This document shows positions 17,500 through 26,754 of a DNA stretch of 64,000 nucleotides, one piece after another. Below the pieces are notes generated by a model. It saw only the letters and a program-made list of their open reading frames with translations. It was not told where the DNA came from and searched no databases. The translations under genes and the position numbers were made by a program. The stretch is from contig NZ_CP083761.1 in NCBI RefSeq assembly GCF_023558375.1, forward strand, positions 1,043,001 through 1,107,000, read 5' to 3'. The stretch is from Chroococcidiopsis sp. CCMEE 29. GTDB taxonomy: Bacteria; Cyanobacteriota; Cyanobacteriia; Cyanobacteriales; Chroococcidiopsidaceae. The first letter of the stretch is position 1, and each line of letters begins with the position of its first letter.

Positions 17500-18492
17500 T
17501 TAGCTGTCTACCCGACTGGTTTTGACTACACCCTGCTGGAAGATCACGATCAGAAGCAGGAAACCGCCCCGGAGCAAGAGCTGCCACCACGGGGTAATGG
17601 TCCCCTCCAGATTCAGAAGATTGTACATCATTCCCAGCAGAAGGACACCGGCAAGCGTTGGAAACACGCTCCCCTGACCCCCTCCGAGAAACGTTCCTCC
17701 CATGACGGCAGCGGCGATCGCATCCGTCTCCCAGCCAAGCGCGGCCACAGGCTGACCCGCCCCTAGACGGCCCGCGAGAACAACACCGGCAAGCCCTGAA
17801 AGCAGACCGCTTATCGTGTAGGCCGCGAGCTTCACCCGGTCCGGGCTCACGCCCATGAGCCGCGAGGCCTCCTCGTTGTCGCCTACAGCAAACATGTGCA
17901 ATCCTAATCGGCTCCTGTGCAGCATGAACCAGGCTGCGAAATACAGGAGCGCAACCATAACTACGGGGACAGGGAGGGGACCAATAAACCCCCTGCCCAG
18001 CCAAACAAGTCCCGAAACTGCCGATGATACGGCAATCGACTTTTCCTCGGTGATGCTCAGCGCCAGCCCACGCGCAGCGCTCGCGGTGAATAACGTAACA
18101 ACGAACGGCTGGAGCCTCGCGCGGGACACGAAAAGACCGTTTACCACACCGAACAAGGTGGTGCTTGCAATGCCGCCGACGATTGCCATGAGGCTTCCCT
18201 GTCCGGCGAGCATTGCTGCGACGACGCCGCCTAGAGCAACGAGGGCACCCACGGAGAGATCGATTCCCCCGCTCAGGATCACGACGGTCATGCCCAGCGC
18301 CACGATCGCGAGCATGCTGTTCTGTCGCATAATGTTCATGAGGTTAAGAGGCGTCAGGAAGGTTTCATAACGAAACGATGCGAACAGAGCCAAACTAAAC
18401 AGCAGGAGCAGCAAGCCCTGCGAGGTGAGAACCCTCGCGAGACGCCTCGAGAGTTGCATGCCCGCAAGCGCAAGAGACCTTGTGGCAGCCAT
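17500..18492 (-). CDS. yjfF: Sugar ABC transporter permease, YjfF-like
   Basis: 330 residues, RbsC/branched-chain type permease with 8-10 membrane segments. Family motifs: ALGMTVVILSGGIDLSVGALVAL near residue 65, PFVVTLFTASAARGLAL, and DAIAAAVMGGTFLGGGQGSV followed by TPWWQ. The TPWWQ region and its position as last gene after the SBP, ATPase and first permease match YjfF of the galactofuranose importer YtfQRT-YjfF. Separated by 6 bases from the upstream permease gene. GC-rich codon use differs from the surrounding genes. Confidence 0.72.
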   Translation of the reverse strand: MAATRSLALAGMQLSRRLARVLTSQGLLLLLFSLALFASFRYETFLTPLNLMNIMRQNSMLAIVALGMTVVILSGGIDLSVGALVALGGVVAAMLAGQGSLMAIVGGIASTTLFGVVNGLFVSRARLQPFVVTLFTASAARGLALSITEEKSIAVSSAVSGLVWLGRGFIGPLPVPVVMVALLYFAAWFMLHRSRLGLHMFAVGDNEEASRLMGVSPDRVKLAAYTISGLLSGLAGVVLAGRLGAGQPVAALGWETDAIAAAVMGGTFLGGGQGSVFPTLAGVLLLGMMYNLLNLEGTITPWWQLLLRGGFLLLIVIFQQGVVKTSRVDS

Positions 18493-18498
18493 GACACG

Positions 18499-19446
18499 TT
18501 AGACCTCCTGAGGACGCTGCAGAAAAACGGCGAAAAGAATGATTACGGATTTCAAAACCAATGACCAGGTAAACGGAATGAGGAGCATGTTAAAGCTCGT
18601 GGAGATTACCTGCATGATCAGGGCTCCCACAACAGTTCCAAGCACATTCGCGCGACCACCGGAGAAGGGTGTGCCGCCAACAACAACGGCCGCGATGGCG
18701 TCGAATTCGGCATTTACACCGACCTTGCTGGGATCGCCCATGGCGAGCCGAGCTGTCTCGACGAGCCCGGCAAGCCCGGCAAGCAGGGCGCTAATCATAT
18801 AGACGATGTATTTCACACGCTCCGCCCGGATGCCCGCAAGCCGTGCGGCCACCTCGTTGCCGCCGACTGCAACGATATGACGTCCGAAAAGCGTAGAGCG
18901 GATACAGAAGAAGGCTCCCGCAATGACAACTCCTGCAATCACAACCTGAATCGGGATGGGTCCGAGATAGCCCTTTCCGAGCGCTTCGAACGTGGGATGG
19001 GCAAAGGGAACGAGCTGACCGTCCCCGATGACCTGAGCGACCCCACGCCACATAACGAGAGCCGCCAAGGTTGTGATCAAAGGCTCAAGTTTCAGACGTG
19101 AGATGAGAAAGCCGTTGAGAAGACCAATCAATAGGGCACCGCTCAAGGCGGCTGAGATGGCGATCGCCATCCCGTGATTAATAAGCAATGCCATAATGAC
19201 TGAAACCAATGCCATGGTGGAGCCGACAGTGAGGTCGATGCCACGCGAGGCAATGGCAAACGTCATCCCGACGGCAACGATCATCGTCGTAGACACCTGA
19301 AGCAACATGTTCAGGGTGTTGCTAACTGTGGCGAAACGCGGAGTAAAGACGGCGTTTGCAACATAGAGAATGAGGAGCGCCGCAGGTGCGCCGAAGTTTG
19401 GGTTCCACAGGGTTCCCCAACCCGAACCGCGCTTTTTGCTATTCAT
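18499..19446 (-). CDS. ytfT: Sugar ABC transporter permease, YtfT-like
   Basis: About 315 residues from the ATG at 19444-19446, which lies 22 bases after the ATPase stop; the frame is open to 19515 but would overlap that gene. RbsC-type motifs: AVGMTFAIASRGIDLTVGSTMALV, LEPLITTLAALVMWRGVAQV, and FDAIAAVVVGGTPFSGGRANVLG. The RGVAQ and LGTVVGALIMQ stretches resemble YtfT of the galactofuranose system. It forms the membrane channel together with the YjfF-like permease. No strong ribosome site is visible, so translational coupling to the ATPase gene is likely; a GTG a few codons earlier is an alternative start. Confidence 0.72.
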   Translation of the reverse strand: MNSKKRGSGWGTLWNPNFGAPAALLILYVANAVFTPRFATVSNTLNMLLQVSTTMIVAVGMTFAIASRGIDLTVGSTMALVSVIMALLINHGMAIAISAALSGALLIGLLNGFLISRLKLEPLITTLAALVMWRGVAQVIGDGQLVPFAHPTFEALGKGYLGPIPIQVVIAGVVIAGAFFCIRSTLFGRHIVAVGGNEVAARLAGIRAERVKYIVYMISALLAGLAGLVETARLAMGDPSKVGVNAEFDAIAAVVVGGTPFSGGRANVLGTVVGALIMQVISTSFNMLLIPFTWSLVLKSVIILFAVFLQRPQEV

Positions 19447-19468
19447 TTGGGTCTTGTTCTGTTTCACA

Positions 19469-21013
19469 CTACCCACCGACGGCTTCCTTATGATCTGCGC
19501 CTTCCGCCATGGCATGCAGAATTGCCTTTATGTTCTTCTGCTCGCCACCCAGTTGGGCGACTGACCGCCCGTCACGCAGGACGACGACACGCTGTGAGCC
19601 TTCAACGAGTTCTTCCACTTCCGATGAAATCATCAAAACTCCCAGCCCTTGCTCCGCTAGTTCGGCGATCAGCCGCTGGATCTCGCTCTTTGCACCAACG
19701 TCGATACCGCGAGTCGGCTCGTCGAGGAGAAGAAGTTTCGTATTCTTGCACAGCCACCGCGCGAGAAGGACTTTCTGCTGATTGCCGCCGGAGAGTTCGT
19801 GGATCTTCTGCTCGGCGCTAGCCGCCTTGATGCCAAGACGCTGCATGAAACGGTCAACGAGTTCGCCCTGTCGTTTCCTGGAAACGATGCCCCATTGCGT
19901 AAGGGCTGGTAGAGCGGCAAGCGTGAGGTTTTCGCGCACCGAAAGCTCAGGGATGATGCCGTCTGCCTTGCGGTCCTCTGAGAGGAAAGCCATCCCCGCG
20001 TCGATAGCGTCATGGGGACCACCCAGGGAGAGAAGGCTACCTTCGAGTTTTACGGTTCCACCGTCAACTGGTTCGACCCCGAACAGAGCGCGCGCCGTTT
20101 CGCTGCGACCAGAGCCGAGCAAACCCGCAAGCCCGACGATTTCGCCATGCCGCACTTCAATTGAGACGCCGTCGAGCCGGTTCTGATATTTGAGAGCTTC
20201 CGCCTGCAGGAGCACTGGCTGACCTGCCGCGTTTTGCGGTCGTTCCGCGAACGCCGTGACTCCTTTTCTCACCTCATCGGGCTTGCGGCCCAGCATATGA
20301 CAGACGAGATCCAGGCGATTGAGCGTGGCCAGCGACTGCGTCACGATGTTGCGCCCATCACGCAGGACTGTCACGCGATCGCACACGGCGTAGAGCTCTT
20401 CAAAACGGTGGCTGACGTAAACGATGGATGTACCTTCCGACTTTAGCCGACGTATGACGTCAAAAAGAACACAGACCTCGGTTTCCGTAAGCGAGCTCGT
20501 GGGTTCATCGAAGATGAGCGCCCGCGCGCCAAAGGATATGGCGCGCGCGATGGTCACCATCTGGCGATGGGCAATATTGAGCGAACCAACCACCGAGCGC
20601 GGGTCGATATACAACCCCAGGCGCCTCAGGATCTTGGCCGCCTCGGTGTTCATGCGCTGTCTATCAATGATGCCGAGGCAATGGGGCTCCCTGCCAAGAA
20701 AAATATTCTCGGCAACGGTTCGGAAATCCACGAGCTGGATCTCCTGGTAGACGGCTACGATGCCTACCGCCTGCGCTTCGGTCGGATTCTGGAATGCAAC
20801 GCGGTCCTGGTTGTACTCTATGACGCCCGCGTCTCGTCGATACGCTCCCGTCATGATCTTGATCAGCGTTGATTTGCCAGCACCGTTCTCGCCGACCAGC
20901 GCATGGATCTCGCCTGCCTTTAGTTCAAAATCGACGCCCCAGAGCGCTGGCACGCCGGAAAAACTTTTCTTTATGTCCGTCATGCGCAAGACAGTCCGAG
21001 TCGCTTGATTCAT
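19469..21013 (-). CDS. ytfR: Sugar ABC transporter ATPase with two ABC domains, YtfR-like
   Basis: 514 residues, two ABC cassettes in one chain as in RbsA/MglA/YtfR. The N-half has Walker A GENGAGKST, Walker B ALIFDEPTSSL and a degenerate signature (LNIAHRQMV), normal for this class. The C-half has the atypical P-loop GLLGSGRSE, the signature LSGGNQQKV and LLLDEPTRGIDVG. Only the N-half P-loop is canonical, as expected for the family. Start ATG at 21011-21013 follows AGGTAAG. GC-rich, rhizobium-like codon use. Confidence 0.85.
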   Translation of the reverse strand: MNQATRTVLRMTDIKKSFSGVPALWGVDFELKAGEIHALVGENGAGKSTLIKIMTGAYRRDAGVIEYNQDRVAFQNPTEAQAVGIVAVYQEIQLVDFRTVAENIFLGREPHCLGIIDRQRMNTEAAKILRRLGLYIDPRSVVGSLNIAHRQMVTIARAISFGARALIFDEPTSSLTETEVCVLFDVIRRLKSEGTSIVYVSHRFEELYAVCDRVTVLRDGRNIVTQSLATLNRLDLVCHMLGRKPDEVRKGVTAFAERPQNAAGQPVLLQAEALKYQNRLDGVSIEVRHGEIVGLAGLLGSGRSETARALFGVEPVDGGTVKLEGSLLSLGGPHDAIDAGMAFLSEDRKADGIIPELSVRENLTLAALPALTQWGIVSRKRQGELVDRFMQRLGIKAASAEQKIHELSGGNQQKVLLARWLCKNTKLLLLDEPTRGIDVGAKSEIQRLIAELAEQGLGVLMISSEVEELVEGSQRVVVLRDGRSVAQLGGEQKNIKAILHAMAEGADHKEAVGG

Positions 21014-21155
21014 CGGTCTTACCTAGTTTTTGTCCTGATTGCCCATAGTGGATATCCTTCACTTTGCACCATAGTAATCTTTTTTGTTCATTGCCGAGAC
21101 TCAGGATATTTCCTAGCTATCTTTTCTCTATTTTAGGATTTAGGGTAGGAACTAC

Positions 21156-22112
21156 CTAGTATGCTTCATGCACGAAATCCTTGGCGTTGGTCACGTCGAA
21201 GAGTCTGTCCTCGAGAATGATCCTAGGAGGAATTTTCTCGCCAGCAAAATACTTCTCCATCGTGGCGAAAACAAGTGGACCAAAACGCGGGTTTGACTCG
21301 ACACTCACGCCAAGCTCGCCACGGATAATCGCCTCGAGCGCGGCTTTCTGACCGTCGATTGAACCGACTATTACATCCTTGCCGGGTTTCATGCCATAGG
21401 ACTTGAGAGCTTGGATGGCACCCAATGCCATTTCGTCGTTGTGAGCATACACTGCGGTGATGTCGGAGCCCTTCGCCTGGATGATGTTTTCCATTACACG
21501 CTGGGCCGCAGCCCGTGAAAAGTCCGCTGTCTGCGTGGCGATGATCTTCATGTTGGGATAACTGCCGATCGCGTCGCGAAACCCCTTAGCCCGATCAATT
21601 GCCACCGACGAACCCGCCGTTCCGGTGAGCTCCACGATTGACGCCTTGCCATCGGTCGCCTGGGCGAGCCAAGAGCCAACGCGGCGACCTTGCGCGATGA
21701 AATTCGACCCGAGAAAGCTGACGAAGTGCTCGCCCGGTCTTCCCGCAGCTTCACGGTCAATGAGAAACACCGGTATTTTTGCCACTCTCGCCGCTTCGAG
21801 AGCGGGCGTGAGGCCCTCATACTCGCGTGGCGCGAGGAATATGGCGTCAACTTGTCGTGCGATCAAATCCTCGATGTCGGCGAACTGCTTCGACGTCTGC
21901 CCTTGGGCGTCTGTCATCAGGAAATCGTAGATTTCCTTACGCTTGGCGGCTTCTTCCTTGATGCTACTCGTTTCGGCGACGCGCCACGGACCGATGTTCT
22001 CCGTCTGGGAAAATCCGACAATCTTTTTCGTTTTCTCACGCACACAGCCGGACAGTGAGAAAGCCGCGACGATAATCGCAACGCAGGCGCTAAATACCAG
22101 GAACCTTGACAT
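21156..22112 (-). CDS. ytfQ: Sugar-binding protein, YtfQ-like (galactofuranose type)
   Basis: Type I periplasmic binding protein. Clear YtfQ features: VGFSQTENIGPWRVAET at the start of the mature domain, DAIFLAPREYEGL, IPVFLIDREAAG, the stretch SIVELTGTAGSSVAIDRAKGF, TAVYAHNDEMALGAIQALKS and IVGSIDGQKAAL. The hinge and ligand-loop layout is that of the E. coli galactofuranose-binding protein as I recall it. Unlike the E. coli protein it has a lipobox (SLSGC, Cys about residue 22 from this start), so it is probably a lipoprotein. Start is uncertain: ATGs exist at 22181, 22157 and 22112; the last gives a normal signal peptide. First gene of the four-gene import operon. Confidence 0.78.
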   Translation of the reverse strand: MSRFLVFSACVAIIVAAFSLSGCVREKTKKIVGFSQTENIGPWRVAETSSIKEEAAKRKEIYDFLMTDAQGQTSKQFADIEDLIARQVDAIFLAPREYEGLTPALEAARVAKIPVFLIDREAAGRPGEHFVSFLGSNFIAQGRRVGSWLAQATDGKASIVELTGTAGSSVAIDRAKGFRDAIGSYPNMKIIATQTADFSRAAAQRVMENIIQAKGSDITAVYAHNDEMALGAIQALKSYGMKPGKDVIVGSIDGQKAALEAIIRGELGVSVESNPRFGPLVFATMEKYFAGEKIPPRIILEDRLFDVTNAKDFVHEAY

Positions 22113-22317
22113 ATAGACTCGGACACCTGAGCACCCAAAACAGGTTTGATTCTTCATAGCCCCATCAGATTTCCTATCCATCGTATCTGAGCGCTACTTA
22201 GAGCTTATCTCGAAACAAGGACTATTTCGAATTGTCGAAATGGTCAATAAGGTTATGTTGCGAAGGTTCTGTTGCAAAAATATTTGAAGTGATAAAATCC
22301 CTTAGAGTTGAGATTGA

Positions 22318-22745
22318 TTTATGCAGCGAGTCCGAAGATTTGAGCCATAAATTTAATTTGTCCCAAAATATCTCTGGCAATTACATACACCTGCCCTTTT
22401 CGCATATGTGCTCTTCTGGGCTGACGTTAATGCTCCACCTCGAGGTTTCTTCTTCGGTTGAAATATCGTCACATTCTCTGGCGCATATCCTTGAAACCCG
22501 GTATCCTGCCAGAGCTTGCTCCTTTTTGGAAACTGATAATTTTCGTCATCTGCCAATTTCTTATCGTGTCGTTTCCCTTCTACGGTCTCACTAAGGTATC
22601 TGACTTTACCCCCTTTACGTCGTTGGGTGATAATATTGTTTTTGACTGTTGTTCCCTTCTTCTTGCCACTATCGTTACTTGAATCATGTCCCTTGAACTG
22701 GAGTTGTGAGCAGCTAGAGCTACGACACCGATTACTCTTAAACAC
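22318..22745 (-). pseudogene. IS5-family transposase C-terminal remnant
   Basis: Frame reads GKKKGTTVKNNIITQRRKGG, VRYLSETVEGKRHDKKLAD, SKLWQDTGFQGYAPENVTIF and QPKKKPRGGALT, the DDE-domain tail of IS5/DDE_Tnp_4 transposases found in many cyanobacteria. The N-terminal half is missing and the end after PRGGALT is scrambled. A second frame at 22322-22395 (VIARDILGQIKFMAQIFGLAA, then stop) looks like the tail of another transposase, so two insertions may be nested here. It marks the right edge of the GC-rich transporter block. Confidence 0.75.
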
Positions 22746-22746
22746 T

Positions 22747-23028
22747 CTACTGGTCAGCAGTTGACGTTGGCAACGATGTAAATGACGACGGATATTCTCC
22801 AACATCAATGATTTGCCTGTATTCTGGCTCGACCGTGCGAATATTAATTGTTCCAGTGTGATTGATGCCGTCAGTTTGAATCGGATAGGCTTGTTTAAGC
22901 AACTCAACCACCTCTTGTGCGACAGCAGTGAGTGCATGATTAACCGGGGAATCGCCAAAAACATCAACTTGAGTTGCACCCTTAGAATGCTCAAAATCAT
23001 CTTTGTCCTGTAATGGTGTGCGTGTCAT
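22747..23028 (-). pseudogene. Truncated unknown gene next to IS remnant
   Basis: 93 codons starting MTRTPLQDKDDFEHSKGATQ and containing SPVNHALTAVAQEVVELLKQAYP and GTINIRTVEPEYRQIIDVGE. It is soluble and acidic, without signal peptide or membrane segment, and of normal codon use. The last few residues run into the IS5 remnant, so the original C-terminus is lost. I do not recognise the family. Confidence 0.45.
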
Positions 23029-23087
23029 AAAACTATTCTCGGTGAAACATTAATTGCTTATTGACTACATATATGCGTAGTGCTACG

Positions 23088-24626
23088 TCAGTCTACAGCT
23101 TTAATTAAATCCGCTGCCTTTTCGCCGATCATAATGGTGGGTGCGTTCGTATTTCCTGTGGTAATCGTTGGCATGATGGAGGCATCAACAATACGCAATC
23201 CCTCCACTCCATGTACTCGGAATTCGGGGTCTACAACCGCCATTGGATCAGTGCCCATTTTGCAAGTACCGACCGGATGATACATCGTATTGCAAACTTC
23301 CCGAACGTAAGCAACGAGTGCTTCACCACTCTGAACCTTTGTACCCGGAGCAACTTCCTCACCGCGCAACTCATCAAAGGAACTTGAATGAAATAATCTA
23401 CGAAAGAGTTGAATCCCTGCCACGAGCTTTTGCACATCGGATTGACTTTGCAGATATTTCAGGCGAATGATCGGGGTATTGCTGGGGTCAAGCGTTCGTA
23501 AAGTGACACTCCCACTGTTCTGAGGATGGGTCAAACTAGCAACGCCCGTGAATCCCCAATCAACCTGGGAATAGCCCAGAGGCAACCAGGGAATGGCATA
23601 AAAGAAAAGCTGTAAATCTGGCGCAACATCCAGGTTCCCCTCGCTATGCACAAACAATCCAGCTTCACTAATACCACTACCAATATCCCTACCGTTGGTG
23701 TTGGTGGAGTGCAACTCCTGAGTTGCCCGGTAGACCATGGGAACGAGAATGTGGTCTTGCAGGTTTTGACCCACACCCGGTAGATTGGCTACGACAGAAA
23801 TCCCCATTGCTTGCAGGTGGTTTGCATCTCCAATGCCGGAAAGCATTAGCAGCTTTGGCGAATCGAACGCGCCCGCACTTAAAATCACTTCCTGATTAAC
23901 CCTGGTTTGATGCAGTGTTCCCTTATATAAGTACTCCACCCCAATGACGCGAGTTCCCTCAAACAACAATCGAGTCACTAATGCATCTGTTTGCACGGTT
24001 AGGTTTGGGCGATCCAGAATCGGTGTAAGGAATGCAGCAGCAGTACTGTGCCGTTTCCCATCCTTAATCGTCATTTGATAGAATCCCGCCCCTTCCTGTT
24101 GCTTGGCATTGAAGTCAGGATTGCAGTCATATCCCAATGCCACACATGCGTTTACAAATCGTTGGGAGATCGGAGCAGGAGCAGTCAGATCGGTCACACT
24201 TAACTCTCCATCCACACCGCGGTAGGCATCGGCACCGCGTTGCTGGTGTTCTGATTTTTTGAAGTAGGGCAAGACATTCTGGTAACTCCAACCAGGATTG
24301 CCCAATGCCTGCCAGTGGTCATAATCGTGAGGATTGCCTCGAACATAGAGCATGAAATTAATTGAACTGCTGCCTCCTAAGACTTTGCTGCGAGGACAAA
24401 AGATTGTGTGATCGCTCAGGTAGGGTTCTGGTTCAGAAAAATAGCCCTAGTCCACCTCGGAGCCGAGTAGTTTTAGACAGTCTGCTGGTACTTGAATCTC
24501 TGGTTTTGTATCCCGATTGCCTGCTTCAAGCAACAACACGGTTGTTTTGGAGTCTTCTGTGAGACGATTAGCGACAACACAGCCTGCTGAGCCTGCACCA
24601 ATCACAATGTAGTCATAGTGAGTCAC
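23088..24626 (-). pseudogene. GMC-family oxidoreductase (choline dehydrogenase-like) with in-frame TAG
   Basis: The gene would encode 512 residues, the family size. Start GTG at 24624-24626 has a CAGGAAAA ribosome site; the FAD motif [17 protein letters not shown] follows directly. Codon 60 is TAG (24447-24449) where relatives have Trp (SEVD-stop-GYFSEPEP). After it the frame is fully intact: CPRSKVLGGSSSINFM, the second GMC signature GAFDSPKLLMLSGIG, and the catalytic C-terminal part MYHPVGTCKMG ... GNTNAPTIMIGEKAADL. No other lesion is visible. It is either a fresh pseudogene, a gene needing amber readthrough, or a sequencing error. It follows the SDR gene by 32 bases, probably in one operon. 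Confidence 0.85.
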
Positions 24627-24658
24627 GATATTTTCCTGCTTTGTTGTCTGTGATGTGC

Positions 24659-25393
24659 TTAGCTGCTCTGTCCGAGCGGTCGAACGATAATTTCGTTGAC
24701 ATCCACATCTGCTGGCTGCTCGATTGCAAAGGCAATGGCACGGGCGATCGCGTCGGCTGGAATAATTGCCTCGCGGAATCCCTCCACCCACTGCGCCGCT
24801 TCAGCATCGGTGATAGTGCTGGCAAGTTCGGACTCGGTCACTCCGGGTGAAATGACTGTGACCCGAACATCCGTCGATTCCTGCCGCAGTCCCTCGGAGA
24901 TCGCCCAGACCGCAAATTTAGTGGCGCAGTACACTGCTGCTGTCGGGTATACGTTGTGCCCACCAACCGAGGATATATTCACAAACTGTCCAGATTGTTG
25001 CTGCTTGAAGATGGGCAGGGCGGCAGCGATGCCGTGAAGTACGCCGCGAATGTTCACATCAATCATGCGGTTCCACTCGTCGATCTTCAATGCTTCTAGC
25101 TTAGAGAGCGGCATCAAGCCTGCATTGTTCACAACAACATCAACGCGACCAAACTGATCTTTTGCAAACTCTACAAAGGCTTGCATCTGTTCGAGGCTAG
25201 TTACATCCAGGGCACAATATTCTGCTACGCCACCTTTATCACGGATTTCAGATGCGATCGCTGCGAGTCGATCGGTGCGCCGTGCCCCCAACACAACCCG
25301 TAAGCCCTTGCGAGCGAGTAATCTAGCGGTGGCTTCACCAATGCCACTACTTGCTCCTGTGATGGCGATAACTTTACTGTCAACGTTTAACAT
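24659..25393 (-). CDS. Short-chain dehydrogenase/reductase (SDR)
   Basis: 244 residues from the ATG at 25391-25393 (ribosome site AGGAAAATC); the frame is open further but with no better start. Classical SDR: NAD(P) motif TGASSGIG near residue 13, an Arg-rich loop GARRTDR suggesting NADP, NNAG near residue 88, catalytic Ser in NISSVGG, and YCATK with Tyr and Lys. C-terminal [16 protein letters not shown] is typical of the YdfG/serine-dehydrogenase-like subgroup. Substrate unknown. It sits between the SRPBCC gene and the broken GMC oxidoreductase, all on the same strand. Confidence 0.88.
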   Translation of the reverse strand: MLNVDSKVIAITGASSGIGEATARLLARKGLRVVLGARRTDRLAAIASEIRDKGGVAEYCALDVTSLEQMQAFVEFAKDQFGRVDVVVNNAGLMPLSKLEALKIDEWNRMIDVNIRGVLHGIAAALPIFKQQQSGQFVNISSVGGHNVYPTAAVYCATKFAVWAISEGLRQESTDVRVTVISPGVTESELASTITDAEAAQWVEGFREAIIPADAIARAIAFAIEQPADVDVNEIIVRPLGQSS

Positions 25394-25461
25394 CTTGATT
25401 TTCCTCATTTTTACTAGGTGAACACATCTTTCGTTAAGACTGCTAGCTGTGGGGTGGGAAC

Positions 25462-25947
25462 TCAGCTTCGTATTCGCGTCGCTGAAGAACGAACTGCCAG
25501 AGCTTCCAGCCATTTCTGAGTCGAGTGGCTCATGAGGTTGGGCGTAAACAACTTGAATAAATGCGCGACAATTCCACGCTGAGTTTCTTCACTCAAAACG
25601 CAACAGCCGTTTGGTGTTGGAGTGATTAGCCAAGCGTGGTAGGCGTGTAGACCAGTTCCTCTCACATCCCAGGCGAGCCGCTCATTCGGCACGAATTCTT
25701 TGACTGAAGATGCGATTGGCACGCCGCCAGTATTCCAAGTGAAATCCACGCCCTGCGACAGTTTGCGAGAACCGTCCTGGATGCGGACATTTGACAAGAT
25801 GGGATACCAGGTCGGCCAATCGGCGGCGGCAATTAGCTGACCCCAAACGTCCGCAGGCGACGCTGACATTTCGAGAGCGTTAACGACATGAACTGGACAG
25901 CGGCTCGGATCGTACTCCGCTGGCCAATGAATCGAATCTTTGCTCAT
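25462..25947 (-). CDS. SRPBCC-fold (polyketide cyclase / START-like) protein
   Basis: 161 residues from the ATG at 25945-25947, preceded by GAGGAACACACT. The sequence shows the SRPBCC pattern: VVNALEMSASPADVWGQLIAAADWPTWYP near the N-terminus, a central VDFTWNTGGVPIASSVKEFVPNERLAWDV, and HAWLITPTPNGCCVLSEETQRG, followed by a long C-terminal helix. This fold has a hydrophobic pocket for lipids or aromatic compounds. The ligand is unknown. Its start overlaps the end of the decayed NTF2-like frame (ATGA). The last helix ends SSATRIRS, close to the SDR start. Confidence 0.8.
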   Translation of the reverse strand: MSKDSIHWPAEYDPSRCPVHVVNALEMSASPADVWGQLIAAADWPTWYPILSNVRIQDGSRKLSQGVDFTWNTGGVPIASSVKEFVPNERLAWDVRGTGLHAYHAWLITPTPNGCCVLSEETQRGIVAHLFKLFTPNLMSHSTQKWLEALAVRSSATRIRS

Positions 25948-26137
25948 AGTGTGTTCCTCTTCTCTCGCAAGTGTTCTACGCCAGTGAAGTCTCGTTCCGG
26001 ATGTACCAGCTCTGTTCACTCACGAATTCATTGGCAAAGCAGTTCACGAACGTATCAATGTCATGAGCATTGATCGCGGCTTCCATCTTGATTAGAACCG
26101 AGGGATCGCTTCGAGCAGGAGTAGCATTCATCTCCAT
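25944..26137 (-). pseudogene. NTF2-like (SnoaL-type) protein, frameshifted and truncated
   Basis: Starting at ATG 26135-26137 the frame reads MEMNATPARSDPSVLIKMEA, then INAHDIDTFVNCFANEFVSEQ, a typical SnoaL/NTF2-like N-terminus, and stops at 25976. The expected continuation is found in another frame (LVHPERDFTGVEHLRE), so a frameshift lies near 26015, and that frame ends in a TGA overlapping the SRPBCC start. The C-terminal two thirds of the family fold are missing. Confidence 0.6.
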
Positions 26138-26217
26138 TAGTTAATCTCCATTAGTTCAGAAGTGTTTTGGTCAACACACAGGACTTGTAGTTTCGCTCGG
26201 TGGCTAATAGACAGGTT

Positions 26218-26398
26218 CTACTCATCCACTAAAACCACTAATTTACTAACGGCTTGATTGCTCTCCATGTAGCGACGAGCTTCAGTAATTTCGTGAAGTC
26301 GAAACACCCGATCGATCTTGACTGATTTGGAGAACCTCTCGACTACCCGCTTGTTCAACCACGATCGCTTTCATCATTGCTGCGATGTAATCATCCAT
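26218..26398 (-). pseudogene. NADPH:quinone reductase / zinc-type ADH gene with large internal deletion
   Basis: The N-terminal sequence MKAIVVEQAGSREVLQI (from 26374, or 26398 with an extra leader) is fused, out of frame, to the typical C-terminus KIDRVFRLHEITEARRYMES ... KLVVLVDE ending at 26218. About 270 residues of the catalytic and cofactor domains are gone. A remnant only. Confidence 0.65.
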
Positions 26399-26508
26399 GA
26401 GTATGCTCCTATTCAACAAAATCTCAACGAATCCATCTGAAGTGTAGTGATTTTCAATGCTTGACTTCTTTCAGATTCTTACAACGATTTGTCAGATTCT
26501 TATGGTTG

Positions 26509-26748
26509 TCACGTTAGCGAATTTGTTTCGGCATCATTATTGAACTTCTTAAAGAAGGCATTATAGCCCCCGTTTGCCTCAGCAAAGCGCAACGGCTTCA
26601 CCCGCTCCACACAGATTTCGGTCGTGTCGGGCGAAGTCTTGAGAATGTTCATCGTCTCGGCGATGAAGTCCTCCAGCGGCATGGCACTGGGATCGCTTGC
26701 CTGCTGCAGTCCCGTCAGTCCCGTCCGTACACGAGGCGGGATCAGTAG
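26509..26748 (-). pseudogene. SDR oxidoreductase C-terminal fragment (DltE-like)
   Basis: The frame reads IPPRVRTGLTGLQQASDPSA, MPLEDFIAETMNILKTSPDT, EICVERVKPLRFAEANGGYN and ends at a TGA at 26509. The pattern of PP.V.T..TG followed by MPL..FI.E and ERVK.LRFAE is that of the C-terminus of DltE-type SDR proteins. The Rossmann part is absent; the frame is bounded upstream by a stop beside the kinase fragment. Confidence 0.6.
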
Positions 26749-26754
26749 TTAGTA

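Noticed and set aside
17494-21008. Many long plus-strand and alternate-frame ORFs across the sugar transporter genes
   Set aside because: They are shadows caused by GC-rich codon use; the minus-strand frames contain all transporter motifs.
17500-22112. Ribose or autoinducer-2 importer (RbsABC/LsrACDB)
   Set aside because: Gene set with two distinct permeases and the binding protein stretches VGFSQ, VAIDRAKGF and VYAHNDEM fit YtfQRT-YjfF better.
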